Source: Aquabacter cavernae
Lineage (GTDB): Bacteria > Pseudomonadota > Alphaproteobacteria > Rhizobiales > Xanthobacteraceae
Assembly (NCBI RefSeq): GCF_003993795.1
Contig: NZ_RWKV01000004.1
Coordinates: 62,001 to 126,000, forward strand
Reading direction: 5' to 3'
DNA length: 64,000 bases
This document shows positions 9,699-18,793 of this stretch, one piece after another (position 1 is the stretch's first letter; every line of letters begins with the position of its first letter). The notes below the pieces were generated by a model. It worked only from the letters and a program-made list of their open reading frames with translations. It did not search any database and had not been told where the DNA came from. Made by a program: the position numbers and the translations under genes.

Positions 9699-9713
9699 TC
9701 TCACATTGTAAGA
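9699..9713. promoter_or_regulatory. Putative operator 2, adjacent to the regulator start codon
   Basis: TCTCAC-ATT-GTAAGA differs from operator 1 at one base and ends one base before the ATG at 9715. It lies where a ribosome-binding site would be expected. Binding here could block transcription or initiation of the regulator gene, as in autoregulation. No separate Shine-Dalgarno sequence is visible. Confidence 0.65.
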
Positions 9714-9714
9714 C

Positions 9715-11331
9715 ATGGACCATAATGAAGAAGACAATGCCGCGCCCAAAGGCGCGCAGAGCCTCGGCCGGGCCATTTCCCTGCTGCGGGTGGTGACGAA
9801 TGCATCCCCGCGCGCGGTGCGGCTCGCCGATCTGATGCAGGCCACCGGCCTGTCCAAGGCCACCGCCCACCGGCTGGCAAGCACGCTCGTCCATGAAACC
9901 CTGCTGGCCTATGATGCCGAGAGCCGCAGCTATGGCCTGGGCCCGTTCTTCTCCGGCATCGGCGCGGCCGATGCGCCTCACCCAGAGACGGACGTTGCCC
10001 CGCCGTCCTCGCTCCCGCAGCACGGCAAATATAGCGGCGCCAAGATTCCCCTCGCCCACCTCCTGTGCGATCGGCACCTGGCGGTGAAGCGCGCCCATCC
10101 CGCCATGATCCACGAAACCGTTTCCGGCCAGACATCGGAACTGAGCTACGGCAAGCTTGCGGAATATTCCGCCCGCTTCGCCCGCGTCCTTGCCGGTGCG
10201 GGCGTGCGGAAGGGCGACCGGGTGGCCGTCCTGCTGCCCAAGGGCGTCGAGCTGGTCATCACGGCGCTCGCCATCTGGCGGATCGGGGCGGTCTATATGC
10301 CGCTCTTCTCCACCTATTCGCCCGCCGCCGTGGATGCGCGGCTGAGGGCGGGCGGCGTGAAGGCCATCGTCGCCAACCGCTTCCTCATCGAGCGCGCCTC
10401 CCGCTACATCACGGGCAAGACCTTCGTGTGCCTCATCGAGGGCGATCAGATTAACCGCCTCGACAGCAAGGTGACGCAGTTCTGGTCGTCCATCTATGCG
10501 TCCGAGCCGCTCGAAACCGTGGAGACCTACGGGGAGAACGACCCCTTCACCATGACCTATGCGCCCAGCTTCGTGGAGGCGAAGCTCGGGCTTCTCACCC
10601 CGGTGCGCGCTCTGGCCGGGATCGAGAAATACATGCGGGTCAGCATGGATGTCCGCGACGAGGACGTTTACTGGAACATGGCCGACCAGGGCTGGGAATA
10701 CGGCATCTATTACGGCCTTATCGGCCCGCTCCTCATCGGATGCTCGATCCTGTTCTGCGATGGTCCCTATGACGTCTCGCAGGGCTATCGGGTCCTGTCC
10801 AAGTTCCGCGTCACCAACCTCACGGCCGCCCCCTCGCAGATCAAGGCGTGGCGACGGGGCGATCCGAACGATGCCGCCGCCCCCTTCGCCATCCGGCAGG
10901 TCACCGTGGGCGGCGAACCGCTTCCGCCGGACGTGGTGTCCTGGGTGACGCAGAAGCTGGAAGTGCCGCTGATCAACCAGTATGGCCACCGCGAGACCGG
11001 CATGATCGTGGGCATGACCTATGACCCCCGCGACCCGTCTTCATCGCAGCGCGCGTCGGTGGGGCGCATCATGCCCGGCTTCGCCCTGGCGGTTCTGGAC
11101 AAGAACGGCGTCCAATTGCCCGCCGGAACCGAGGGCCTTCTGGCCATCGACGTGAAACGATCGCCGCTGTTCTGGTTTCGCTCCTATTTCAAGGATGAAA
11201 CCAACACGAAGCGGCGCTTTCAGTTCGGCACCGATTATTATGTCCTCGGCGATACCGGGTTCATCGATGAGGACGGCCTCGTCCACTATAGCGGCCGCGC
11301 ATCTCATGCCATTTCCATGCAGAAAGACTGA
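9715..11331 (+). CDS. IclR-type HTH domain fused to a degenerate acyl-CoA synthetase domain
   Basis: A 538-residue two-domain protein. Residues about 15-82 form an IclR N-terminal winged helix (SLGRAISLLRVV, GLSKATAHRLASTLV, SRSYGLG). Instead of the IclR effector domain, residues about 105-538 match the N-terminal domain of acetyl/medium-chain acyl-CoA synthetases (GVRKGDRVAVLLPKGVELVI, YWNMADQGWEYGIYYGLIGP). Catalytic motifs have decayed. The phosphate loop at 283-292 reads APSFVEAKLG, A5 is YGHRETG (423-429), A7 is YVLGDTG (509-515), and A8 stops at GRASH. The chain ends at 538, before the C-terminal lid and the A10 lysine. I infer a transcription factor that senses an acid, acyl-adenylate or acyl-CoA with a dead synthetase fold. 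It diverges from the importer/ligase operon and palindromes flank its promoter. The fusion is one uninterrupted frame. A pseudogene or a remnant of gene joining is the alternative. Confidence 0.85.
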   Translation: MDHNEEDNAAPKGAQSLGRAISLLRVVTNASPRAVRLADLMQATGLSKATAHRLASTLVHETLLAYDAESRSYGLGPFFSGIGAADAPHPETDVAPPSSLPQHGKYSGAKIPLAHLLCDRHLAVKRAHPAMIHETVSGQTSELSYGKLAEYSARFARVLAGAGVRKGDRVAVLLPKGVELVITALAIWRIGAVYMPLFSTYSPAAVDARLRAGGVKAIVANRFLIERASRYITGKTFVCLIEGDQINRLDSKVTQFWSSIYASEPLETVETYGENDPFTMTYAPSFVEAKLGLLTPVRALAGIEKYMRVSMDVRDEDVYWNMADQGWEYGIYYGLIGPLLIGCSILFCDGPYDVSQGYRVLSKFRVTNLTAAPSQIKAWRRGDPNDAAAPFAIRQVTVGGEPLPPDVVSWVTQKLEVPLINQYGHRETGMIVGMTYDPRDPSSSQRASVGRIMPGFALAVLDKNGVQLPAGTEGLLAIDVKRSPLFWFRSYFKDETNTKRRFQFGTDYYVLGDTGFIDEDGLVHYSGRASHAISMQKD

Positions 11332-11375
11332 CGTCTGACGTGATGCCCGCTTGCCCGCCTTCCCGCCGCCCACCG

Positions 11376-11396
11376 AAAACAATCGAACGTTTTTTT
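11376..11396. promoter_or_regulatory. Putative TetR operator upstream of the regulator gene
   Basis: The segment (core ACAATCGAACGT followed by seven T) matches the reverse complement of 12232-12251 at 18 of 20 positions. It lies 175 bases before the TetR start. Shared sites upstream of a regulator and of its neighbour operon suggest autoregulation. Confidence 0.55.
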
Positions 11397-11570
11397 GAGC
11401 ATGACGGCGCTTTTTGCGCCCCTGCGGCTTGCGCGTCCGACCGAGGGCACTCACTCTACACGGTGATTATCCTTGGGGTGGTCATCCCGAAACGTTCCGG
11501 GCCCGCGACGGCGGAAAGGCCCGGCGAGAGGACTGAAAGCCCGCACAAGGGCCATCCGGTCGAGAGAGAC

Positions 11571-12209
11571 ATGGCGCGCACAGTGGGATCCAACGGCGCA
11601 CGGACGGCGAAGGCCATCCGCGAGGCCGGCGTCCAGCTCATCTACAAGCACGGCTATGAGGCCATGAGCCTGCGCCAGCTCGCGGCCGAGGTGGGCCTGC
11701 AGTCCGGCTCGCTCTACAAATATTTCGAGAACAAGCAGAGCCTCCTGTTCGACATCGTGCGCGACCATATGGAGGACCTCATCGCCAAGGCCGAGGCCGC
11801 CATGGCCGGGATCGAGGGGCCGGTGCCCCGCCTGAAGGCCTATGTGGATTTCCACCTGCGCTACCACATGACGCGGTCGGCCCACGTCTTCATCGCCAAT
11901 ATGGAGATCCGCTCGCTGGACGCGCCCCACCGCGCCACCGTGGTGGAGATGCGCCGGCACTATGAGGCCATGCTGGAGACCACCCTGCGCGAGGGCGCGG
12001 CGCGCGGCGCCTTCCATGTGCCCGAGCCCATGGTGGCCACCTATGCCATCATCTCCATGCTCACCGGCATCTGCATGTGGTATCGCGATGACGGGCGCCT
12101 GAGCCAGGATGAGCTGGTGGCGCTTTATACCGGCCTCGTCCTGGATGGCGTGGCCCGGCCGGACGTCGCCGCCGCCCTCCCCGCGCCGCGCCGTCGCGCG
12201 CGGGCCTGA
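11571..12209 (+). CDS. TetR family transcriptional regulator of the leucine-catabolism operon
   Basis: A 212-residue repressor-type protein. The ATG at 11571 with GAGAGAG upstream is preferred, because the longer open frame from 11340 adds a non-conserved tail and would cover the putative operator. Residues about 12-58 form the TetR HTH, including [20 protein letters not shown] and [12 protein letters not shown]. The rest is the helical ligand-binding domain. It lies directly upstream of and parallel to mccB and shares a candidate operator sequence with it. It probably responds to a CoA thioester or branched-chain intermediate, as other regulators of this pathway do. The ligand is inference. 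Confidence 0.88.
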   Translation: MARTVGSNGARTAKAIREAGVQLIYKHGYEAMSLRQLAAEVGLQSGSLYKYFENKQSLLFDIVRDHMEDLIAKAEAAMAGIEGPVPRLKAYVDFHLRYHMTRSAHVFIANMEIRSLDAPHRATVVEMRRHYEAMLETTLREGAARGAFHVPEPMVATYAIISMLTGICMWYRDDGRLSQDELVALYTGLVLDGVARPDVAAALPAPRRRARA

Positions 12210-12231
12210 AATCGCCCCTTGCGCCCGCAAT

Positions 12232-12251
12232 AAAAAAACGTACGATCGTTT
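12232..12251. promoter_or_regulatory. Putative TetR operator upstream of mccB
   Basis: On the minus strand the site reads AAACG-ATCGTA-CGTTT followed by T residues. The 5-bp arms are perfect. It matches the site at 11376-11396 at 18 of 20 positions and lies about 110 bases before the mccB start, in the only gap between the regulator gene and the operon. Confidence 0.6.
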
Positions 12252-12361
12252 CCAAGCCGACCTGGATCGGCATTTGGGAGGATTGGGGCGCGGGATGCAC
12301 CCGCGCGGCCTGTTCGGCCGTTTCGCTCCTTTTCCTGCACGCTCAAAGAGGTGAGGCATCC

Positions 12362-13969
12362 ATGGCCATCATCGAGGATGCGGTGGACCGCCGCTCCGAT
12401 ACCTATGCCCGCAACCGCGAGGCGCTGGCCGCCAGCGTGTCCGAGCTGCGCGGCCATGTGGAGCGCATCGCGGAAGGGGGCGGCGCGGTGGCGCGCGAGC
12501 GCCATCTGAAGCGCGGCAAGCTCCTGCCCCGCGACCGCATCCGCACCCTGCTGGACACGGGCTCGCCCTTCCTCGAACTCAGCCAGCTCGCCGCCTTCGG
12601 CATGTATGACGACGATGTGCCCGCAGCCGGCATCATCACCGGCATCGGCCGCGTGTCCGGCCGCGAGTGCATGATCGTCGCCAACGACGCCACGGTGAAG
12701 GGCGGCACCTACTTTCCCGTCACCGTGAAGAAGCATTTGCGCGCCCAGGCCATCGCCCGGGAAAACCACCTGCCCTGCCTCTATCTGGTGGATTCCGGCG
12801 GCGCCAACCTGCCGAACCAGGACGAGGTGTTCCCGGACCGCGAGCATTTCGGCCGCATCTTCTTCAACCAGGCCAACATGTCGGCGGAGGGCATCGCCCA
12901 GATCGCCGTGGTCATGGGAAGCTGCACGGCGGGCGGCGCCTATGTGCCCGCCATGGCCGACCAGTCCATCATGGTGAAGAACCAGGCCACCATCTTCCTC
13001 GGCGGCCCGCCGCTGGTGAAGGCGGCCACGGGCGAGGTGGTCACGGCCGAGGAGTTGGGCGGCGCGGACGTGCACACCCGCGTCTCCGGCGTTGCCGACC
13101 ACATGGCCGAGAATGACGCCCATGCGCTGGGCATCGCCCGCACCATCGTGGGCAATCTCAACACCTCCAAGGCCCACGGCCTCGACATCACGCCGCCCCG
13201 CGCGCCGCTCTACGACGCCGAGGAGATTTACGGCATCGTCTCGCAGGATCCGAAGAAGCCCTTCGATGTCCGCCAGATCATCGCCCGCATCGTGGACGGC
13301 TCCGAGTTCGACGAGTTCAAGCCGCTCTACGGCCAGACGCTGGTGACCGGCTTCGCGCGCATCTTCGGCTATCCGGTGGGCATCATCGCCAATAACGGCA
13401 TCCTGTTCTCCGAGAGCGCGCTGAAGGGCGCCCATTTCGTGGAGCTGTGCTGCCAGCGGAACATCCCATTGGTGTTCCTGCAGAACATCACCGGCTTCAT
13501 GGTGGGCCGGAAATATGAAAGCGGCGGCATCGCCAAGGACGGGGCGAAGCTGGTCAATGCGGTGTCCTGCGCCAGCGTGCCGAAATTCACCGTGGTGATC
13601 GGCAACTCCTTCGGCGCCGGAAACTACGGCATGTGCGGGCGCGCCTATGATCCGCGCTTCCTGTGGATGTGGCCCAATTCCCGCATCTCCGTCATGGGCG
13701 GCGAGCAGGCGGCCAACGTGCTCGCCCAGGTGAAGCGCGACGGCATCGAGGGCAAGGGCGGCACCTGGTCTGCGGACGAGGAAAACGCCTTCAAGGCGCC
13801 CATCCAGGCCCAGTATGAGCGCCAGGGCCACCCCTATTATTCCTCCGCGCGCCTGTGGGACGACGGCGTCATCGACCCCGCCGACACGCGCATGGTGCTG
13901 GCCTTGGCCCTCTCCGCCACGCTCAACGCCCCCACGAGGGAGACACGCTTCGGCGTGTTCCGCATGTGA
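12362..13969 (+). CDS. mccB: Methylcrotonyl-CoA carboxylase beta (carboxyltransferase) subunit
   Basis: The 535-residue protein is the usual length of the carboxyltransferase subunit of 3-methylcrotonyl-CoA carboxylase (LiuB type). It transfers CO2 from carboxybiotin to 3-methylcrotonyl-CoA in leucine breakdown. Family features are [20 protein letters not shown] (acyl-CoA/biotin site region), [16 protein letters not shown], the [19 protein letters not shown] loop, and [18 protein letters not shown]. The last two distinguish MccB from propionyl-CoA carboxylase. It is the first structural gene after the TetR regulator. A REP-type repeat block separates it from the hydratase gene. Confidence 0.95.
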   Translation: MAIIEDAVDRRSDTYARNREALAASVSELRGHVERIAEGGGAVARERHLKRGKLLPRDRIRTLLDTGSPFLELSQLAAFGMYDDDVPAAGIITGIGRVSGRECMIVANDATVKGGTYFPVTVKKHLRAQAIARENHLPCLYLVDSGGANLPNQDEVFPDREHFGRIFFNQANMSAEGIAQIAVVMGSCTAGGAYVPAMADQSIMVKNQATIFLGGPPLVKAATGEVVTAEELGGADVHTRVSGVADHMAENDAHALGIARTIVGNLNTSKAHGLDITPPRAPLYDAEEIYGIVSQDPKKPFDVRQIIARIVDGSEFDEFKPLYGQTLVTGFARIFGYPVGIIANNGILFSESALKGAHFVELCCQRNIPLVFLQNITGFMVGRKYESGGIAKDGAKLVNAVSCASVPKFTVVIGNSFGAGNYGMCGRAYDPRFLWMWPNSRISVMGGEQAANVLAQVKRDGIEGKGGTWSADEENAFKAPIQAQYERQGHPYYSSARLWDDGVIDPADTRMVLALALSATLNAPTRETRFGVFRM

Positions 13970-13998
13970 TGGGTTCCATGCCCGCAGCGTTGCGTCTG

Positions 13999-14158
13999 CC
14001 CCCTCCCCAACCCTCCCCCGCACCGAAGTCGGATGCTTCCGACTTCGGCACGCTATCGAACCGAACGCGGCAACAGCCGAGTTCGGGCGGGAGAGGGAGC
14101 GTGCGGTCAGCTGAACGGAAAAGCCCTCTCCCGCTTGCGGGGGAGGGTTGGGAGGGGG
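13999..14158. repeat. REP-like repeat pair, one copy split by a nested hairpin element
   Basis: A complete copy of the CCCTCTCCCGCTTGCGGG repeat lies at 14123-14158. The opposite copy begins at 13999 and is interrupted in its loop after 14021. It resumes at 14087 (GCGGGAGAGGGA). About 65 bases in between are foreign to the repeat and carry two inverted repeats. The whole block fills the mccB-hydratase spacer. Confidence 0.8.
14022..14086. repeat. Nested palindromic element inside a REP copy
   Basis: The insert holds a perfect hairpin, CCGAAGTCGGA-TGCT-TCCGACTTCGG (14023-14048), and a weaker one with arms CCGAAC (14061-14066) and GTTCGG (14081-14086). It replaces two bases of the host repeat. 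It may be a small mobile palindrome inserted into an older one. No coding capacity. Confidence 0.65.
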
Positions 14159-14189
14159 CAATGGCCCGCAACCTCCCGAGGAGCCACCC

Positions 14190-14966
14190 ATGAGCCTCCT
14201 CATCACCCATCAGGACGGCGTCGCCGTCCTCACCCTGAACCGTCCCGAAGTGCACAATGCCTTCGACGACGCGCTCATCGCGGCGCTGACCGCCGCCTAC
14301 GCCGCCGCCGGGCAGGATCCGGCCGTGCGCGCCATCCTGTTGCGGGCGGAAGGACCCTCCTTCTGCTCGGGGGGAGACCTCAACTGGATGCGCCGCATGG
14401 CGGCCTATTCGGTGGAGGATAATCTCGATGATGCCAGGCGCCTCGGCGCCCTCATGCACACCATCGACGCCTGCCCCAAGCCCACGCTCGCCCGCGTGCA
14501 GGGGTCCGCGTTCGCGGGCGCCATCGGCCTCATCGCCTGCTCGGACATCGCGGTCGCGGTGCCGGAGGCGCTGTTCGCCGTCACCGAGGTGCGTATCGGC
14601 CTCATCCCGGCGGTGATCAGCCCCTATCTGGTGCGGGCCATGGGCGCGCGGCAGGCGCGGCGCTATTTCCTCACCGCCGAGCGCTTCGACGCGCAGACCG
14701 CCTTGGCGCTGGGCCTCATCCACGAGGTGGTGCCCACTGACGCGCTGGACGCCACCATCGCGCGATATCTGAAGGCGCTCGCCGCCGGCAGTCCCGCCGC
14801 CATCGCCGCCACCAAGCAATTGGTGGCCGCCGTGGACCAGCCCTTGTCGGACGAGGTGATCGCCGACACGTCCCGCCGCATCGCCGACCAGCGCGCCAGC
14901 CGCGACGGGCGCGAGGGCCTCACCGCCTTTCTCGAAAAACGCAAACCCGAATGGGGGCATTCATGA
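14190..14966 (+). CDS. Enoyl-CoA hydratase/isomerase, probable methylglutaconyl-CoA hydratase
   Basis: A 258-residue crotonase-fold protein starting at ATG 14190 after GAGGAG. Typical elements are [20 protein letters not shown] at the N-terminus, the [14 protein letters not shown] oxyanion/active-site loop, and [19 protein letters not shown]. Placed between mccB and mccA it fits LiuC, which hydrates 3-methylglutaconyl-CoA to HMG-CoA. The [14 protein letters not shown] loop is like that of LiuC/AtuE proteins. Its stop overlaps the mccA start (ATGA), so translation is probably coupled. Crotonases have varied specificity, so the exact substrate rests on context. Confidence 0.85.
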   Translation: MSLLITHQDGVAVLTLNRPEVHNAFDDALIAALTAAYAAAGQDPAVRAILLRAEGPSFCSGGDLNWMRRMAAYSVEDNLDDARRLGALMHTIDACPKPTLARVQGSAFAGAIGLIACSDIAVAVPEALFAVTEVRIGLIPAVISPYLVRAMGARQARRYFLTAERFDAQTALALGLIHEVVPTDALDATIARYLKALAAGSPAAIAATKQLVAAVDQPLSDEVIADTSRRIADQRASRDGREGLTAFLEKRKPEWGHS

Positions 14967-16969
14967 CCCGGCCCATCCGCACCCTCCTCATCGCCAATCG
15001 CGGCGAGATCGCGGTCCGGGTCATGCGCACCGCGCGGGACATGGGCCTGAAGACCGTGGCCGTCTATTCGGAGGCGGACGCCCGCGCACTCCATGTGGAG
15101 AGCGCGGACGAGGCCTATCCCATCGGCCGGGCCCCGGCGCGCGAGAGCTATCTGCGCATCGACGCCATCCTGGACGCCGCCCGCAAGGCGGGGGCGGACG
15201 CCATCCATCCCGGCTACGGCTTCCTCTCGGAGAATGCCGAATTCGCCGATGCCTGCGAGAAAGCGGGCATCGCCTTCGTGGGCCCGCCCGCCTCCGCCAT
15301 TCGCGCCATGGGCTCCAAGAGCGCAGCCAAGGCGCTCATGGAGAAAGCCGGCGTGCCGCTCGTGCCCGGCTATCACGGCGAGGACCAGGACCCGGCTTTG
15401 CTCGCCCGCGAGGCGGACCGCATCGGCTATCCCGTGCTCATCAAGGCGTCCGCCGGCGGCGGCGGCAAGGGCATGAAGGTGGTGCGGGAGGCCGGCGAGT
15501 TCGCGGAGGCCCTCGCCTCCGCGCAACGCGAGGCCAAGAACGCCTTCGGCGACGACCGGGTGCTGATCGAGAAATATCTCACCAAGCCGCGCCATATCGA
15601 GGTGCAGGTGTTCGCCGACAGCCACGGCAATTGCGTCTACCTGCACGAGCGCGACTGCTCCATCCAGCGCCGCCACCAGAAGGTGGTGGAGGAGGCCCCC
15701 GCCCCCGGCATGAGTCCCGAGCGGCGCGCCCGCATGGGGCAGGCCGCCGTGGATGCCGCCAAGGCGGTGGGCTATGTGGGTGCCGGGACGGTGGAATTCA
15801 TCGCCGAGGGCGACGGCTTCTTCTTCATGGAGATGAACACCCGCCTGCAGGTGGAGCATCCCGTGACCGAGGCCATCACCGGCCAGGATTTGGTGGAATG
15901 GCAGATCCGGGTGGCGCGTGGCGAAAAGCTGCCGCTCTCCCAGGCGGACATCCCGCTGGAAGGCCACGCCTTCGAGGTGCGCCTCTATGCGGAGGATCCC
16001 GACAAGGACTTCCTGCCCCAGGTGGGGCGCCTCGACCATCTGCTCCTGCCCGCCGCCATTCCCGGCGTGCGCGTGGATTCGGGCGTGCGGGCGGGGGATT
16101 CGGTCTCCATCCATTACGATCCGATGATCGCCAAGATCATCACCTACGGCGCCGACCGGGCGGAAGCGGCCGGCCGCATGTCGGCGGCGCTCGCGGCCAC
16201 CGAAGTGGTGGGCCTGCCCACCAACCGCGCCTTCCTCCAGGCCATCTTCGCCACCCCCGCCTTCGCGGCGGCGGAGCTGGACACGGGCTTCATCGAGCGC
16301 CACCGGGCGGAACTCCTGCCCGGCCCCGCGCCCGCCAGCGCGCGCGACCTGACGCTGGCCTCCCTGTTCCTGCTGCTGGACGAGGCCCGCGCCTCGGCGG
16401 CGGCGGCGGAAGCGCAGGATCCCTTCTCGCCCTGGGGCCTCGCCCCCGGCTGGCGGCTGAACCGCTCCGCCTTCGTGGACCTCACCTTCGCGGCGGGGGC
16501 CGAGCGCATCGCGGTGCGCGCCCATTACGTGCCCGGCGGCTTCCGGCTGGACCTTCCCGAGGGCGCCAGCGTCCATGTGGAAGGCGCCATGGCGGCGGAC
16601 GGCACGCTGGAGGCCCGGCTGGACGGGGTGCGCATGCGCGCCCGCGTGGTGCGTGCCGGCCAGCGCCTCACCGTGTTCGCGGCGGGCGCGGAAGCCAGCC
16701 TCGACCATGTGGACCCGCGCCTTGCCTCCATCGAGGCCACGGGCACGGCGGGCCGCCTCGTCGCGCCCATGCCCGGCACCATCACCCGCGTGGCGGTGGG
16801 CGCGGGCGACAAAGTGCGCAAGGGCGACGCGCTGGTGGTGGTGGAAGCCATGAAGATGGAGCATACGGTGGCTGCCCCGCGCGACGGCATCGTCGGCTCG
16901 GTGCGCTTCGCCGTCGGCGACCTTGTGGACGAGGGCGCGGAGCTTCTCATCCTGGAGGACGCCGAATGA
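14963..16969 (+). CDS. mccA: Methylcrotonyl-CoA carboxylase alpha (biotin carboxylase) subunit
   Basis: A 668-residue biotin-dependent carboxylase subunit. The N-terminal biotin carboxylase domain begins with [17 protein letters not shown]. The ATP-grasp part carries [14 protein letters not shown] and the active-site loop has [16 protein letters not shown]. The C-terminal biotinyl domain carries the biotinylation motif [11 protein letters not shown] near residue 635. Start ATG 14963 overlaps the hydratase stop. A start four codons upstream is less likely. It supplies carboxybiotin to MccB in leucine catabolism and probably forms an alpha6beta6-type complex with it. Confidence 0.95.
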   Translation: MTRPIRTLLIANRGEIAVRVMRTARDMGLKTVAVYSEADARALHVESADEAYPIGRAPARESYLRIDAILDAARKAGADAIHPGYGFLSENAEFADACEKAGIAFVGPPASAIRAMGSKSAAKALMEKAGVPLVPGYHGEDQDPALLAREADRIGYPVLIKASAGGGGKGMKVVREAGEFAEALASAQREAKNAFGDDRVLIEKYLTKPRHIEVQVFADSHGNCVYLHERDCSIQRRHQKVVEEAPAPGMSPERRARMGQAAVDAAKAVGYVGAGTVEFIAEGDGFFFMEMNTRLQVEHPVTEAITGQDLVEWQIRVARGEKLPLSQADIPLEGHAFEVRLYAEDPDKDFLPQVGRLDHLLLPAAIPGVRVDSGVRAGDSVSIHYDPMIAKIITYGADRAEAAGRMSAALAATEVVGLPTNRAFLQAIFATPAFAAAELDTGFIERHRAELLPGPAPASARDLTLASLFLLLDEARASAAAAEAQDPFSPWGLAPGWRLNRSAFVDLTFAAGAERIAVRAHYVPGGFRLDLPEGASVHVEGAMAADGTLEARLDGVRMRARVVRAGQRLTVFAAGAEASLDHVDPRLASIEATGTAGRLVAPMPGTITRVAVGAGDKVRKGDALVVVEAMKMEHTVAAPRDGIVGSVRFAVGDLVDEGAELLILEDAE

Positions 16970-17877
16970 GCCGCCCCGCAGACGTGCGCATCGTGGAAGT
17001 GGGGCCCCGCGACGGGCTTCAGAACGAGCCGGGGCGCGTGCCGCTGGCCGCCAAGGTGGCGCTCATCGATGCGCTCAGCGCGGCGGGCCTGCCGGTCATC
17101 GAGAGCGGCAGCTTCGTCTCGCCCAAATGGGTGCCGCAGATGGCGGACACGGCCGAGGTTCTGGCCGCCATCACCCGGCGCGCGGGCGTGCGCTATCCCG
17201 TCCTCGTGCCCAACATGAAGGGGCTGGAGGCGGCCATCGCGTCCGGCGTCGAGGAGGTGGCGGTGTTCGCCGCCGCCTCGGAAGCCTTCAGCGAGAAGAA
17301 CATCAACTGCTCCATCGCCGAGAGCCTGGAGCGGTTCGAGCCGGTGGTGGACGCCGCCCAGGAGGCAGGCATCGCGGTGCGCGGCTATGTGAGCTGCGTG
17401 CTCGGCTGCCCCTATCAGGGCGAGGTGCCGGTGGCGGACGTGGTCCGCGTGTCCACGGCGCTGGCGGCCATGGGCTGCTACGAAATCTCGCTGGGCGACA
17501 CGATCGGGGTCGGCACGCCGGACACGGCGCGCAACATGGCCGCCGCCGTGGCGCTGGAGATCGGCGGCAAGCGCACCGCGCTCCATTTCCACGACACCTA
17601 CGGGCAGGCGCTGGCCAATGTGCTGGCCTGCCTCGAACTCGGCCTCTCCACCTTCGACAGTTCGGTGGCGGGCCTGGGCGGCTGCCCCTATGCCAAGGGC
17701 GCCTCGGGCAATCTGGCCACCGAGGATCTCATCTACATGCTGGACGGGCTCGGCGTGCGCACCGGCGTGGATCTCGACGCCCTCGCGGCGGCGGGCCGGG
17801 CCATCACCACAGCCCTCGGCCGGGTTCCCGCCTCCCGCGTGGCGCAGGCCCTGGCCGCCAAGGCGCTCGCGGCCTGA
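16966..17877 (+). CDS. Hydroxymethylglutaryl-CoA lyase
   Basis: A 303-residue TIM-barrel lyase that splits HMG-CoA into acetyl-CoA and acetoacetate, the last step of this branch. The family N-terminus [13 protein letters not shown] carries the metal-binding and catalytic Asp-Arg pair. [12 protein letters not shown] provides metal-ligand histidines. [16 protein letters not shown] is the conserved glycine-rich loop with the catalytic cysteine. The start at 16966 overlaps the mccA stop (ATGA). It closes the operon. No isovaleryl-CoA dehydrogenase gene is present here, so an upstream step must be encoded elsewhere. Confidence 0.95.
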   Translation: MSRPADVRIVEVGPRDGLQNEPGRVPLAAKVALIDALSAAGLPVIESGSFVSPKWVPQMADTAEVLAAITRRAGVRYPVLVPNMKGLEAAIASGVEEVAVFAAASEAFSEKNINCSIAESLERFEPVVDAAQEAGIAVRGYVSCVLGCPYQGEVPVADVVRVSTALAAMGCYEISLGDTIGVGTPDTARNMAAAVALEIGGKRTALHFHDTYGQALANVLACLELGLSTFDSSVAGLGGCPYAKGASGNLATEDLIYMLDGLGVRTGVDLDALAAAGRAITTALGRVPASRVAQALAAKALAA

Positions 17878-17912
17878 AACGCCTCTGCCCCGCCCACAAA
17901 TCTCTTGGTTTT

Positions 17913-17939
17913 GCGTGGGCGGGTCAGCCCCGCCCACGC
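17913..17939. terminator. GC-rich hairpin between convergent genes
   Basis: Arms GCGTGGGCGGG and CCCGCCCACGC are perfect over 11 bp with a TCAGC loop. The loop contains the stop codon of the minus-strand amidotransferase gene. It follows the HMG-CoA lyase stop by 35 bases. There is no T-run, so termination strength is uncertain. Confidence 0.55.
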
Positions 17940-18793
17940 CTGGCGCGGGTGGGGATCACCTGGTGCTGCACCCAGTTGCGGATCTCCAGGGTGCGCAGAT
18001 CCTTGGAGATGACCGCGCCATCCACCCCGTTGCGCCAGACCAGCGCGTGATTCTGGGGATCCCGCTCCAGGGCTTCGAGATCGCCGATGAAGGCGTCCTC
18101 CTCGTCCTCGTCGCGGAAGAAGCCCTCGGCCACCAGAGAGGGGCTGAGGCGGCGGAAGATGGCCGCCATTTCGCGGAACGGATATTCGGGATGGTACTGG
18201 ACCGCCCAGGCCATGCCGTTCTGGCCCACGGGAATCTCCGCCGCCTGCACCACGGAATGGTCGTTGCTCGCCAGCAGCCGGGCGCCCTCGGGCAAGGTCT
18301 CCACCTCGTCCAGATGCACGGTCATGGCCTCGAACACGGGCGGCTTGCCCTCGAACATGGGGTGGCCCGTGCCGTGCTCGGTGAGGCGGATGCGGCGGCC
18401 GAAGCCCACTTCGCGCCCGCGCGGATTCTTGCGCACCACGCCGCCCGCCGCCACCGTGATGAGTTGGAGCCCCCAGCAGCTGCCGAACACCGGCGTGCCG
18501 GTGGCGAAGGCGCCGCGCAGCAAGTCGATCTGCTGCTCGATCTCGGGGCCGCGATTATAGATGTTGAGCGAGGAGCCGGTGATGGCGATGCCGTCATAGC
18601 CTTCCAGGCCGCCGGAATCGGGCAGGTTCGCGCCGGGATCGGCCGGATAGCAGATGTCCACCACCGCATGGGGAAACAGTTCGCGCAACAGACGCGCATA
18701 GCCCTCGCTGGCGGCTTCCCCGCCGAACTTCACCTGGCGGGCGCGGGCTTCGGCGGTGTTTCCTTCAAGGACGAGGAGGCGTGCGGAAGACAT
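17924..18793 (-). CDS. Type 1 glutamine amidotransferase
   Basis: A 289-residue stand-alone class I glutamine amidotransferase domain related to the GMP-synthase glutaminase. The nucleophile elbow GSCWGLQL (Cys near residue 104) and the QYHPEYP motif (catalytic His and Glu near 200) are intact, so it should hydrolyse glutamine or a gamma-glutamyl compound. No synthetase partner gene is adjacent. Similar proteins act in gamma-glutamyl polyamine hydrolysis or as uncharacterised GMP-synthase-like enzymes. The last codons fold into a terminator-like hairpin. The physiological substrate is unknown. Confidence 0.85.
   Translation of the reverse strand: MSSARLLVLEGNTAEARARQVKFGGEAASEGYARLLRELFPHAVVDICYPADPGANLPDSGGLEGYDGIAITGSSLNIYNRGPEIEQQIDLLRGAFATGTPVFGSCWGLQLITVAAGGVVRKNPRGREVGFGRRIRLTEHGTGHPMFEGKPPVFEAMTVHLDEVETLPEGARLLASNDHSVVQAAEIPVGQNGMAWAVQYHPEYPFREMAAIFRRLSPSLVAEGFFRDEDEEDAFIGDLEALERDPQNHALVWRNGVDGAVISKDLRTLEIRNWVQHQVIPTRARRGRG

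Noticed and set aside
9960-10030. Assembly error or frameshift joining two genes in the IclR fusion
   Set aside because: The frame is continuous and the linker reads as an ordinary Pro/Ser-rich link. Loss of motifs is spread over the whole synthetase part, which a single join would not explain. It still needs checking in relatives.
12125-14206. A 693-codon minus-strand open frame
   Set aside because: Shadow of mccB and the TetR gene. The composition is that of an antisense frame.
14663-16864. A 733-codon minus-strand open frame
   Set aside because: Antisense to mccA, which has all biotin carboxylase motifs.
15631-17877. A long start for the HMG-CoA lyase gene reaching back through mccA
   Set aside because: The extra 445 residues are an out-of-frame shadow of mccA. 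ATG 16966 overlaps the mccA stop and gives the family N-terminus.
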